From positions 186,001 through 250,000 of the forward strand of contig NZ_VFJE01000055.1 in assembly GCF_006385255.1 (NCBI RefSeq): DNA of 64,000 nt, read 5' to 3'. Origin of the DNA: Flavobacterium microcysteis. GTDB lineage: Bacteria; Bacteroidota; Bacteroidia; Flavobacteriales; Flavobacteriaceae. Position 1 is the stretch's first letter, and every line of letters begins with the position of its first letter. Under the pieces are notes generated by a model, which worked only from the letters and a program-made list of their open reading frames with translations, did no database searches and was not told the DNA's origin. Shown piece by piece: positions 42,397 through 50,420 of the stretch. A program made the translations under genes and the position numbers.

Positions 42397-42425
42397 TTGT
42401 TTGAGAACAAGCCACTTTATCTTTG
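42397..42425 (+). promoter_or_regulatory. Promoter for the ankyrin-repeat gene
   Basis: TTG (42397-42399), 18 nt, TATCTTTG (42418-42425), about 85 nt before the ATG at 42510. Confidence 0.65.
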
Positions 42426-42509
42426 CAGCATCATCTTTTATATAGATTTTAAAAAAGATTGCAATCCATAATTTACCGGTAACTAAGTATAATATTTAAT
42501 AATGCTATT

Positions 42510-43163
42510 ATGAAAGGTATACTTTTAATGGCAATGATGGCAGTAGCTGCTTCTTGCCCTTCTTTAACTCAAACAACTCAAGTAATGAATCAGAATGTTT
42601 TAGAATTAGTGCAGAAAAATGATGTGAATGGTATGGCAAAGGCACTTGAAAATGGAGCCGATGCGAATACAGCCGATAATAATAAAAATTCGTTGCTGTT
42701 AATTGCAACACGAAACAGTCAGACAGAAATGGCAAAATTGCTAGTAAAACACGGAGCCGATGTCAACCAGCAGTCGGATAATTTAGACAGTGCTTTTTTA
42801 TATGCAGGTGCAAGCGGACAAACAGAACTCGTACAGCTGTATTTGAATAACGGAGCACGCTTTGATATTTTTAATAGATATAATGGAACGGCACTTATTC
42901 CGGCCTGCGAACGTGGACATGTGGAAACTGTCAGATTATTAGCAAATACTAAAAAATTCCCGATAGACCATGTTAATCGTTTAGGATGGACAGCTTTGAT
43001 GGAAGCGATTGTGCTAGGAGACGGTAGCAAAAAATACCAGGAAATTGTCCAGATTTTAAAAGATGCAGGATCCCGATTGGATATTCCGGATAGTGATGGC
43101 GTAAGTCCTTTACAGCATGCTAAGAATAGAGGTTTTAAAGAGATTGTAAGTTTATTGCAATAA
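42510..43163 (+). CDS. Ankyrin-repeat protein, exported
   Basis: 217 aa. N-terminal hydrophobic MKGILLMAMMAVAASCPSLTQ looks like a signal peptide with a lipobox-like VAASC. Residues 30-215 are five to six ankyrin repeats (for example NSLLLIATRNSQTEMAKLLVKHGADVNQQ, GWTALMEAIVLGDG, GVSPLQHAKNRGFKEIVSLLQ). In other bacteria, periplasmic ankyrin proteins next to catalase buffer against peroxide stress; no such partner is seen here. Protein-binding role inferred from the repeat only. Confidence 0.88.
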   Translation: MKGILLMAMMAVAASCPSLTQTTQVMNQNVLELVQKNDVNGMAKALENGADANTADNNKNSLLLIATRNSQTEMAKLLVKHGADVNQQSDNLDSAFLYAGASGQTELVQLYLNNGARFDIFNRYNGTALIPACERGHVETVRLLANTKKFPIDHVNRLGWTALMEAIVLGDGSKKYQEIVQILKDAGSRLDIPDSDGVSPLQHAKNRGFKEIVSLLQ

Positions 43164-43211
43164 AGCTTATTGTTTCGAAAAGTTATAACCGATTGTAGTA
43201 TTGCTTTGTAG

Positions 43212-43250
43212 AAACAGAGGAGCAATAAAATATTACCCCTCTGTTTTTTA
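43212..43250 (+). terminator. Terminator of the ankyrin-repeat gene
   Basis: Stem AAACAGAGG (43212-43220) with CCTCTGTTT (43238-43246), 17-nt loop, then T-run. Confidence 0.82.
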
Positions 43251-43270
43251 TCTGACTAAATTTTCGAATT

Positions 43271-45577
43271 TTATTTTTTTATAATAGTTTTTGAAGTAGT
43301 AGAAAGACTGATGATTTTTACAAAATAGGTACCGCTTTCCAGGGCGCTAATATCTACGGAATTCTCGGTTATTTTGTCTGTCAGGTTTTGTATGAACTTT
43401 CCAGTGGTATCATATAATTCTACGGCTTTTAAAGAATCCCCTTCTTTAATATCAAAAGTTATTTTATCCTTAACCGGATTTGGATATGTTTTTATTTCAT
43501 TGTTTACAATGATACGCTGTATTTCTTCAGTAGTCTCATCCTCTGTTTCACCGCTTTTTAAATCTTTCTCTTCTTCTTTCTTTTCTTTTTGTTTTGCAGA
43601 AGATATTGGTGGAACAGCTTCTAATATCATTTCTCTAATCTCTTTTGTTGAATTTCGTGCTGAAATTGAAATATAATAGACTTTACTTGGATCAAAATAA
43701 TCTGCCGGTACCTGATTGGCAGCCGCATTTGAGAAAGGATAAGGAATAGTAACACTTAAGGTTGAGAAGTTATCTCCATTAGGAATTTCAATATTGGTCC
43801 AATACAATGGAAGTGGCATTTCTACCGTACTTGTCTTGATGCTGAAATAAAGATCATTATTATTGGTGTCAAGCGGATCTTGGGCTGTTTTTCGGTAATT
43901 ACGCACTTTAATTTTAAAATTAAGATTTTTCGGTATGCTTCCAAAAGAATTACTATCCGGTTTTTGGTCGATTTTTACAAAAATGGCTTGGTCTTTCTCC
44001 AACATAAGCCCTCGGGAATTAAATCGTTGCATTTCATACTGGCCATGAAAGATATTGTGAGAAAAGTTTTTTGGCGAAATTATAAGATCGCCATTGGAAG
44101 CATCTGTAAAATATCTTGAAGACGAAAAGTTTTCCCATCCTATAAAAGAATCGCTTTGTATGTTAATGATCTTATCCCATTGGTTGAGATTATCCATCTT
44201 AAAAAGAATATGTGATATAGGGTTACTTGTTTCTGTAGTGCAGAATGTGGAACCTAATGTATATAACGATATATTAGGAGATTCAACCAGATTCAGGCTT
44301 TTAAATTTTTCATCTATAAAATAGATATAGTTGGTGCAGGTATTGTTTTCAACATCGCATCGATTTCCGGTGATATCTATGATTTTTGTGAACTCACCTG
44401 TAATGTAATCTTTGCTAGGTGATAAGCTACGTTTGGAACAGTCGATATAAGCATAAACTCTACTATTTGGGAATTGGGGATTTTGTGCAGAAGGTTGGTT
44501 TTCGAGATAGTTGTCCCGGATAATAATATGCCTCGATGTTGATTTTATAAAAGCACCTTTATTTTGGTCGCCTTTGTAGGCCAATAAATCATTATGTATG
44601 ATAGTATTTTGTGAACCGAAAGTACCAAAAGCCAAATCACAAATGGCGTAGTTATAAAAGTTCATTATTCTATTATCATGGATTGTATTTATATCCGAGC
44701 CTTGAAATTTAATTCCGGTACCAAAGCCAATAATGTAATTATTGGAGATTTTAGAATCAAATACTTTTTTAAATGAGATAGCAGTATTGTTATTTTTGGT
44801 GTTTTCACTACTATAATGAAAACGACAATTGTTAATTTTTACGTTCTGGATAGCAAAACCTTCATTCAAATCACCTAAATCTCCATTTGATTCGATTGAG
44901 ATTCCATTGTAACAGAAAAAGCTCAAATTTTCAAATGTAAGTCCACCAATGTATCCGTTATAAGGTACATTTTTGCACACAAATAGGAAACCATTATTTT
45001 GAGGTCCATTGGCAATAATTGTGGAACCGCGTCCAATGCCTTTTAATATATAGCCTGCCTGATTGTTTCTACTAAGATCGATCTTAATAGAATCAGATAC
45101 TATGTAAGGATCTTCATTATTGTTGGAAAAGAAAACTATTGAATAAAAATCAAGGGCATTTTGAATGGCTTTTGTCCATGAGGTAGTAGTTGAGTGGTGC
45201 CACCATTCAGGGTAAGCTTGATCTATTTTTGGTTGTCCATCTGTTTTTCCGCTACCTGATATATCAAAAATTTGAAATATGCCAGCATCTATAGGGCAGT
45301 TTAATGTTAGGGTAACTCCATCAGGAATTGTTACTTTAAATCCATTTTGGAATTTTAAAGCAATCTTATCCGTTATCATAAGATTTGATGCTATACCGAT
45401 ATTAGCATTCATTATCAAAGTTGATGGTGTAGGTTGCAAGTTTAAATGATTAACAACCTGATTCAGATTTGTAAAATTATGGGGTGAAATCAAGAAATTA
45501 CTCAGATAGTAAGTGCCATTTTGAGCAGATAAATTAAAAAAACAGAGGAAGAAGAATAAGAGGTAAATTTTTTTCAT
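43271..45577 (-). CDS. Secreted right-handed beta-helix protein with type IX secretion signal
   Basis: 768 aa. Signal peptide MKKIYLLFFFLCFFNLSAQ. Residues about 120-400 look like a right-handed parallel beta-helix of the pectate-lyase/tailspike kind (AYPEWWHHSTTTSWTKAIQNALDFYSIVFF opening, then runs such as ISNNYIIGFGTGIKFQGSDINTIHDNRIMNF). A beta-sandwich-like region is at 500-655, a Lys/Glu-rich linker at 660-690, and the C-terminal ~75 residues (TYPNPVKDKITFDIKEG to YFVKIISLSTTSKTIIKK) are a type A sorting domain for type IX secretion. It should be exported to the cell surface and may act on polysaccharide; no catalytic residues can be named. Confidence 0.88.
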   Translation of the reverse strand: MKKIYLLFFFLCFFNLSAQNGTYYLSNFLISPHNFTNLNQVVNHLNLQPTPSTLIMNANIGIASNLMITDKIALKFQNGFKVTIPDGVTLTLNCPIDAGIFQIFDISGSGKTDGQPKIDQAYPEWWHHSTTTSWTKAIQNALDFYSIVFFSNNNEDPYIVSDSIKIDLSRNNQAGYILKGIGRGSTIIANGPQNNGFLFVCKNVPYNGYIGGLTFENLSFFCYNGISIESNGDLGDLNEGFAIQNVKINNCRFHYSSENTKNNNTAISFKKVFDSKISNNYIIGFGTGIKFQGSDINTIHDNRIMNFYNYAICDLAFGTFGSQNTIIHNDLLAYKGDQNKGAFIKSTSRHIIIRDNYLENQPSAQNPQFPNSRVYAYIDCSKRSLSPSKDYITGEFTKIIDITGNRCDVENNTCTNYIYFIDEKFKSLNLVESPNISLYTLGSTFCTTETSNPISHILFKMDNLNQWDKIINIQSDSFIGWENFSSSRYFTDASNGDLIISPKNFSHNIFHGQYEMQRFNSRGLMLEKDQAIFVKIDQKPDSNSFGSIPKNLNFKIKVRNYRKTAQDPLDTNNNDLYFSIKTSTVEMPLPLYWTNIEIPNGDNFSTLSVTIPYPFSNAAANQVPADYFDPSKVYYISISARNSTKEIREMILEAVPPISSAKQKEKKEEEKDLKSGETEDETTEEIQRIIVNNEIKTYPNPVKDKITFDIKEGDSLKAVELYDTTGKFIQNLTDKITENSVDISALESGTYFVKIISLSTTSKTIIKK

Positions 45578-45748
45578 AAAATGTTAATTAAGGGTTCTTG
45601 TTTATAAATAAAACGAAAGACAGGTCTCGTTAGCATAAAGATATGTAAATACGATTAATCAGATAAACCGTACTTTTTTCAATTTGCTTAATAGAAAAAA
45701 TACGATGATCTCAATAAAAATCTTTTATCTTAGTAAAAACATTTTGTT

Positions 45749-46240
45749 ATGAAAAAAATACTCCTTTTAATTGCGGTTGTCTTTTTTAGTTCTTGTTTGA
45801 AAAAAGAACAAAAAGAAATTTTTTCAACTATTGTCATCAATCTGAGCCATTCTCAATACCCTAAACAGATTACTATTGACAGTCAAAAAAGCCAAATTGA
45901 ATATAAAAATCTGAATGAGGTTTTGGCTGCATCGGCTGATGCTAACAAAGGCTTGTCAGATAGTAAAATTGTATCTCTTGATGAGGCTTCGCTAAAAGAA
46001 ATCCTAAATCTTTTTGAAGCAATTGATACAACTTCACAAAAGCGAAATAAGTCTGAAAAAGGAATGTATTCTTCTATAGAAGCACATGCAAAAGATGGAA
46101 AAATCCTAAACATAGACCAATTGAATGACAGGCATGCTGATGAGGTTGTTTTTATGGAAGCTGTTTTAAAGAGTATTGCCGTTGCTTCAAAAGATACGGA
46201 AGTGCAAAAAGAAACTAAGATATTGGTTCGGGCATTGTAG
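45749..46240 (+). CDS. Hypothetical lipoprotein
   Basis: 163 aa. MKKILLLIAVVFFSSCLKKEQKE has lipobox FSSC, mature N-terminus Cys16. The rest is charged, with no domain I recognise; an ASADANKGLSDSKIVSLDEASLKEILNLFEAI helix region is at about 50-85. It is divergent from the beta-helix protein gene across a 171-bp spacer with no obvious promoter match. Function unknown. Confidence 0.75.
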   Translation: MKKILLLIAVVFFSSCLKKEQKEIFSTIVINLSHSQYPKQITIDSQKSQIEYKNLNEVLAASADANKGLSDSKIVSLDEASLKEILNLFEAIDTTSQKRNKSEKGMYSSIEAHAKDGKILNIDQLNDRHADEVVFMEAVLKSIAVASKDTEVQKETKILVRAL

Positions 46241-46283
46241 CAATTTGAATGCTTTATAATGTTAAATTTTACTTTAATACGAA

Positions 46284-46321
46284 AATAATTTACCGTAACA
46301 CGGTAAATTATTCTATTTTTG
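46284..46321 (+). promoter_or_regulatory. Operator/promoter of the DUF2975-HTH pair
   Basis: Perfect 13-bp inverted repeat AATAATTTACCGT (46284-46296) / ACGGTAAATTATT (46300-46312), spacer AAC, directly followed by the -7 box TATTTTTG (46314-46321). The repeat covers the -33 region, the expected place for a repressor. Leader to ATG about 17 nt. Confidence 0.75.
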
Positions 46322-46342
46322 CGGTAATAAATACTATCGCAA

Positions 46343-46843
46343 ATGAAACTTATCGGAAAAAATTCGCTTTCAAGACTATTAGGACACGGCTGCTTTATTG
46401 CTTTTGTCCTACAGTTGCTAACTTTAGGTTATGTAGCCTTTATCTACTATTCGGGAACGGAGCATAGGCAGCAATTTGAAATACCACTTACGGGTAGTAC
46501 ATTGGTAGCAATTACCACATTTTCTAATATGGGCACAGGACTATTGTATCTTGGCTACTATCTTGTTTTTACTTTTTTCTTATGCAAGATTTTCCATGGT
46601 ATGAGTTCTGAAGTTACCTTTAACCTTGATGTGATTACTTGGCTCAAGCGTTTTGCTTTGCTTAATGTGTTGGCGGTACCTTTTTTGTTACTGTTAGGCT
46701 ATTTGCAATTTCAGGAAGACGCTTACCTGAGAAACGATACTTATCTTTTGTTACACCTTGTATTAGGCATCGTAATCTATTTTATGTTGGCTTTTTTCAA
46801 AGAAGGATATGTACTGCAGACCCAAACCGAACTAACTATATAG
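46343..46843 (+). CDS. DUF2975 membrane protein
   Basis: 166 aa with four predicted membrane helices (about 13-35, 50-75, 108-128, 135-155). The order DUF2975 gene then small HTH gene, here separated by 1 bp, matches a pair found in many Firmicutes and Bacteroidota (YoaS/YozG in Bacillus), where role is unclear but membrane sensing coupled to the HTH is suspected. The promoter carries a 13-bp palindrome. Confidence 0.85.
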   Translation: MKLIGKNSLSRLLGHGCFIAFVLQLLTLGYVAFIYYSGTEHRQQFEIPLTGSTLVAITTFSNMGTGLLYLGYYLVFTFFLCKIFHGMSSEVTFNLDVITWLKRFALLNVLAVPFLLLLGYLQFQEDAYLRNDTYLLLHLVLGIVIYFMLAFFKEGYVLQTQTELTI

Positions 46844-46844
46844 T

Positions 46845-47051
46845 ATGTCCATCATCATTAACATCGATATTATGTTGGCCAAGCGAAAGATGCAATCACA
46901 GGAACTTGCTGAAAAGATTGGTATTACGCAGGGCAACCTTTCCATACTAAAAACGGGTAAGGCCAAAGCATTAAAACTCTCTACTCTGGAAGCGCTCTGC
47001 AAGGCACTTGACTGCCAACCTGGCGACCTGTTGGAATATCGCGAAGATTAA
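46845..47051 (+). CDS. Small Xre/Cro-type DNA-binding protein
   Basis: 68 aa, almost only a helix-turn-helix: MLAKRKMQSQELAEKIGITQGNLSILKTGKAKALKLSTLEALCKALDCQPGDLLEY. It matches the YozG-like regulators paired with DUF2975 proteins. The ATG is 1 bp after the DUF2975 stop, so translation is coupled. It is the natural candidate for binding the palindrome at 46284-46312 and repressing its own operon (inference). Confidence 0.92.
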   Translation: MSIIINIDIMLAKRKMQSQELAEKIGITQGNLSILKTGKAKALKLSTLEALCKALDCQPGDLLEYRED

Positions 47052-47139
47052 ATTCGGATACATTATTAGCCAGATTACCTGAACTCAAAAAGCTCGGGCG
47101 GGATTTCTAATGCCAAAATATAACAACAAAATCATCATC

Positions 47140-48429
47140 ATGAAACAATCAAAATTCAATAAACGAGCAAAAAAAATCATTAAATGGACGGCCATTATAG
47201 TAGTGACTTATTGGTTAGGAACAACACTTTACTTTGGCTATTCGGATATTGACGAGAGGAAAGGTACTTATGTATATTATTGGTCAGGATTAAATGCGCT
47301 TTGGAGGGACGACAAGGAATTTGGTTTTAAGCATAATGAAATTTTCGAGACGAAGCTAGACGGAGCAGACGGGCCTTATATTTTTGGCGATACAATTTTT
47401 AGAGTTGATGGTGACAATAGCCTTTATGTAGAACCTCTCGATAGCTCACGGATTGTGACCGTTGAGGCTGACAACGCTGATAAGGATGTTTTTCAGGTAA
47501 AGCTCCGAAAAGAATATGCCCAGGAAGCAGATCAATTTCAGCTTTCAAAAAAAATGATTGCTATTTCTGATATCGAAGGCAATTTTGACGGCTTTTACAG
47601 TTTTTTGATTGCTAATGGTGTAATGGATATGCAGTATCATTGGACATATGGTGCCGGGCATTTGGTACTGAATGGTGATTTTGTTGACCGAGGCAAAAAT
47701 ACCACACAGGTACTTTGGCTTATTTACAAGCTGGAACAAGAGGCTGAAAAGGCAGGAGGCAAAGTACATTATATCTTAGGGAATCATGAAATCATGAATC
47801 TTTATGGTGATGTATCCTATTGCGATTTCAAATATATGGAAGCAGCTAAACGTATCGGCAATACTACCCGGTGGGATAAAGGATTGCGAAGGCTTTTTGC
47901 TGCTGAATCAGAATTAGGAAGATGGTTGAGGAGCAAAAATATTGCAGAAAAAATTGGTCTCTATCTTTTTGTGCATGCTGGTCTAAATACTAGGCATGTC
48001 GATGAGAAATTATCGTTCAAGGAAATGAATGCAATTGCCCGAAAATATTATGGTATCTATCCCGACCAAAAGTTAGAAGACAAGCGTCATGCATTAGTGT
48101 TGAGTTCTTATTTTAGCCCTTATTGGGACAGAAGTTTATCAATGAATTTTTTATACCGTGCCGTTTATTTCTTTAATGACCCCTCCAATGCGCCTACACA
48201 CAAGCCATCGCAGGAAGAATTAGAAAAAGTACTACATTATTATGGAGGCGAAAAGCTTGTGATAGGGCATTCTGTTGTTGATGCCATTACTGTGGATTAT
48301 AAAGGAAAAGTATTCAAGATTGATGTTAAGCATGGACAGGAAAAAGACAGTGGCAAAACAGTAGGATTATTGATTGAAAACGGAAAAGAATATGCGGTTG
48401 ACGATAAGGGCAGAAGGTCTAAATTATAG
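47140..48429 (+). CDS. Membrane-anchored calcineurin-like metallophosphoesterase
   Basis: 429 aa from the ATG at 47140 (MKQSKFNKRAKKIIKWTAIIVVTYWLGTTLYFG); an in-frame ATG at 47110 adds ten residues and is the alternative. One N-terminal helix anchors it to the membrane. The metal site is ISDIEGN (an Ile/Glu variant of the usual GDxHG), LVLNGDFVDRGKN, ILGNHEIMNLYGD, LFVHAGLN and VIGHSVVD. The arrangement resembles Shewanella-like (SLP) protein phosphatases, so protein phosphoester hydrolysis is possible. It follows the DUF2975-HTH pair by 88 bp. Confidence 0.88.
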   Translation: MKQSKFNKRAKKIIKWTAIIVVTYWLGTTLYFGYSDIDERKGTYVYYWSGLNALWRDDKEFGFKHNEIFETKLDGADGPYIFGDTIFRVDGDNSLYVEPLDSSRIVTVEADNADKDVFQVKLRKEYAQEADQFQLSKKMIAISDIEGNFDGFYSFLIANGVMDMQYHWTYGAGHLVLNGDFVDRGKNTTQVLWLIYKLEQEAEKAGGKVHYILGNHEIMNLYGDVSYCDFKYMEAAKRIGNTTRWDKGLRRLFAAESELGRWLRSKNIAEKIGLYLFVHAGLNTRHVDEKLSFKEMNAIARKYYGIYPDQKLEDKRHALVLSSYFSPYWDRSLSMNFLYRAVYFFNDPSNAPTHKPSQEELEKVLHYYGGEKLVIGHSVVDAITVDYKGKVFKIDVKHGQEKDSGKTVGLLIENGKEYAVDDKGRRSKL

Positions 48430-48497
48430 TTTTAGCAGTCTTTAAATGGACAGAAATTTTAAAGAAATACTCGTACCTTAGCAAAAAACAATCGGCT

Positions 48498-49043
48498 ATG
48501 AAAAACTATATTTTGCTCTGTTTTGTCGTTGTGTTCTTTGCTTCATGCAAGACAGGGAAATTGTCAACCAAAGACACACTGTCTCAATCAGAAACTGTTA
48601 TTATAGGAGAAATCAAAATTATGAATGATGATAAAGATGTAACCAAAAATGCCAAAATCTATTTTGATGAAAACATAAAAGGTACTCTGTCGTATAAGCT
48701 TTTAGAAGACGGGCTCATCATAATGAAACTCCCGCAAGGCAATCACTTTATCAAATACATCTATACGCCTTATGGTTCTGTCAACCTACCAATAGGTTAT
48801 GCGAATCTTTCGGTTCCTGATGCAGGTAAGTCATATTATATTGGTACCATAGTAATTGATGCTGAAAAAAAGCTTCGAAAAAAGTCAAGAGGTATTATTT
48901 ATGATACGGATCCGAAAGGATTAAAAGAAGAAAAAGTACAGATTACAATATCGGATACTCCGGAGAAAGCTTTAAAAACGTATCATGATATGTTTGGAGC
49001 TGATAAAAAGGTTGAAAACGCTCTTATGACGGTATCACCTTAA
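48498..49043 (+). CDS. Hypothetical lipoprotein
   Basis: 181 aa. MKNYILLCFVVVFFASCKTGKLS has lipobox FASC, mature N-terminus Cys17. The middle (KIMNDDKDVTKNAKIYFDENIKGTLSYKLLEDGLIIMKLPQGNHFIKYIYTPYGSVNLPIGYANLSVPDAGKSYYIGTIVI) has a carboxypeptidase-regulatory-like look, a beta-sandwich with 'pass-through' of a small value, but this is weak. No family assigned. Upstream, TACCTTAG (about 48474) is a weak -7 box. Confidence 0.75.
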   Translation: MKNYILLCFVVVFFASCKTGKLSTKDTLSQSETVIIGEIKIMNDDKDVTKNAKIYFDENIKGTLSYKLLEDGLIIMKLPQGNHFIKYIYTPYGSVNLPIGYANLSVPDAGKSYYIGTIVIDAEKKLRKKSRGIIYDTDPKGLKEEKVQITISDTPEKALKTYHDMFGADKKVENALMTVSP

Positions 49044-49077
49044 AAACAATCGTAACAACTTAATTTAAAATAACAAA

Positions 49078-49458
49078 ATGGGATTATTTTCGGCATTATT
49101 AGGCAACGCAGGAGCAGTAAGCCAGGACGAACTTCAAAAAAAATACGGACAGCTTCTTACTGATGGAGAATCGATAGAACTAGGATTTAAACTGCTTCGT
49201 GACACCTTTATCTTTACTAACAAAAGACTTATTTTAATCGATATACAAGGACTTACGGGAAGTAAGACAGAGTATAAGTCCATAGCCTATAAAGCAATCA
49301 GTCGCTTTAGTGTAGAAACGGCAGGAACGTTTGAATTAGATGCCGAATTGAGGATTTGGGTATCGAGTGAAATCAATCCGAGTATTAAAAAACAGTTTAA
49401 TAAATCGGTTAACGTTTATGAGGTGCAAAAAGTATTGGCACATCATGTGTTAAAATAG
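49078..49458 (+). CDS. Bacterial PH-domain protein
   Basis: 126 aa. EIELGFKLLRDTFIFTNKRLILIDIQGLTGSKTEYKSIAYKAISRFSVETAGTFELDAELRIWVS is the bacterial pleckstrin-homology fold (bPH, YvbH type), with FIFTNKRLIL as the signature strand. Cytoplasmic; members may oligomerise in rings and associate with envelope stress, but role is unsettled. It is monocistronic, ended by a very strong terminator, and sits just before the palindromic promoter cluster at 49557-50376. Confidence 0.88.
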   Translation: MGLFSALLGNAGAVSQDELQKKYGQLLTDGESIELGFKLLRDTFIFTNKRLILIDIQGLTGSKTEYKSIAYKAISRFSVETAGTFELDAELRIWVSSEINPSIKKQFNKSVNVYEVQKVLAHHVLK

Positions 49459-49492
49459 GGAAAAAATAATTATTATTTTAATAAAAATTATG

Positions 49493-49519
49493 ACCCGAAG
49501 CATTGCTTCGGGTTTTTTT
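49493..49519 (+). terminator. Terminator of the PH-domain gene
   Basis: Nine-base stem ACCCGAAGC (49493-49501) with GCTTCGGGT (49505-49513), three-base loop, then TTTTTTT. Confidence 0.92.
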
Positions 49520-49559
49520 ATTTGCTAATTTGTAACACAAATAGAGAAAATAGCGGATC

Positions 49560-49604
49560 TTACGGGAATCCGTAAGGCAATTGTTTTTTCGGAGCCTATT
49601 TTTG
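49560..49604 (+). promoter_or_regulatory. Palindrome-promoter module, copy 1 (GYF_2 gene 1)
   Basis: TTACGG-GAAT-CCGTAAGG (49560-49577), then exactly 19 nt, then the -7 box TATTTTTG (49597-49604). The palindrome replaces the usual TTG -33 element and is centred about 41 bp upstream of the predicted start of transcription. ATG at 49649. Confidence 0.75.
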
Positions 49605-49648
49605 GCAATATGTAACAAAAACGACATAGATTGTACAAAATGTAAACC

Positions 49649-49981
49649 ATGAAAAAATATTATCTGAACAGGGGGGATGAGAATCTGGGGCCCTTTAGCC
49701 TTGAGGATTTGAGAGAGCATAGGATAGCACCAGAAACAATGGTATGGTTTATCGGGCTTGAAGGTTGGACGCCGGCAAGAAATGTCAGAGAATTACATCC
49801 TCTCTTTGAGAGTATTCCAGGGCATGAACTGACGAGTAGCCAAGGCGTGGAAAAATATTATATTTCTAAAATGGAAAATGATGAATCCTTTTTCCTAAAG
49901 CATATTGATAAGTTTTTGTTTCTCTTCCTTTTTGCCCTTGCCGTGGGTATAATCATGTTTTTATTGGGACTTAATCTATAA
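49649..49981 (+). CDS. GYF_2-domain membrane protein 1
   Basis: 110 aa. Residues 2-50 form a GYF_2 (DUF4339) domain: KYYLNRGDENLGPFSLEDLREHRIAPETMVWFIGLEGWTPARNVREL, a fold that usually binds proline-rich peptides. After a polar segment, one membrane helix spans FLFLFLFALAVGIIMFLLGL (about 88-107) with the C-terminus on the far side. A paralogue with the same N-terminal pattern lies at 50421, and both have the same palindromic promoter. Cytoplasmic-side tethering of a GYF domain to the membrane is inferred. Confidence 0.85.
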   Translation: MKKYYLNRGDENLGPFSLEDLREHRIAPETMVWFIGLEGWTPARNVRELHPLFESIPGHELTSSQGVEKYYISKMENDESFFLKHIDKFLFLFLFALAVGIIMFLLGLNL

Positions 49982-50056
49982 AAATGACATTTTTTTAAGT
50001 GCATTTATAGAATTAAATTCTCGTGATGTGAATATTTTTTCAAAAAAAGACTTGCT

Positions 50057-50101
50057 TTACGGCTAGCCGTAAGGATATAATCAGTAACGCATATATATTT
50101 G
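50057..50101 (+). promoter_or_regulatory. Palindrome-promoter module, copy 2 (small RNA)
   Basis: Perfect palindrome TTACGG-CTAG-CCGTAAGG (50057-50074), exactly 19 nt, then TATATTTG (50094-50101). No protein gene follows; the predicted transcript ends at the terminator 50171-50193. The A-rich sequence upstream resembles copy 3 but not copy 1. Confidence 0.75.
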
Positions 50102-50193
50102 AAGTTAAGTATATTTTGATTAACAGTTGGGACAAGCGGATCTAGCCATAATAGTGATGCAATCCGGACTAAACCGCCTTCGGGCGGTTTTTT
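50102..50193 (+). ncRNA. Candidate ~90-nt small RNA under the palindrome promoter
   Basis: From the predicted start near 50105. Three hairpins are visible: GTTAA (50104-50108) with TTAAC (50120-50124); CGGAT (50137-50141) with ATCCG (50162-50166); and the terminator at 50171-50190. There is no open frame with a usable start and length. It may be a regulatory RNA made with the GYF_2 proteins, or the relic of a third GYF_2 unit whose gene was lost. The remainder of 50194-50331 shows nothing else. Confidence 0.6.
50171..50193 (+). terminator. Strong terminator with TTCG loop
   Basis: AAACCGCC (50171-50178), loop TTCG, GGCGGTTT (50183-50190), then TTT. The UUCG tetraloop makes it exceptionally stable. 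Confidence 0.94.
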
Positions 50194-50331
50194 GTTTTCC
50201 CATAGACTTGTCTCCGAAAAAGAAATCGAAGGAAGAAATAGGATGCCATAAGCTAAAATCGGGATATTTAACGGTCACATTTTGTGAATGTTATGAATTT
50301 TAAGTGCTTTTTTTTGAAAAAAAACACGCTT

Positions 50332-50376
50332 TTACGGAAACCCGTAAGGAAATCGGTTTTTGTTGGTCTACATTTG
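50332..50376 (+). promoter_or_regulatory. Palindrome-promoter module, copy 3 (GYF_2 gene 2)
   Basis: TTACGG-AAAC-CCGTAAGG (50332-50349), exactly 19 nt, then TACATTTG (50369-50376). ATG at 50421. The upstream A-run resembles copy 2. Confidence 0.75.
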
Positions 50377-50420
50377 ATTTGCTTGTTTATCTCAGGTTAT
50401 TATTTGAATTCACTGTTTTT

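Noticed and set aside
42510..43163. Peroxide-resistance ankyrin (AnkB-like) assignment
   Set aside because: There is no catalase gene next to it, so only the repeat architecture is reported.
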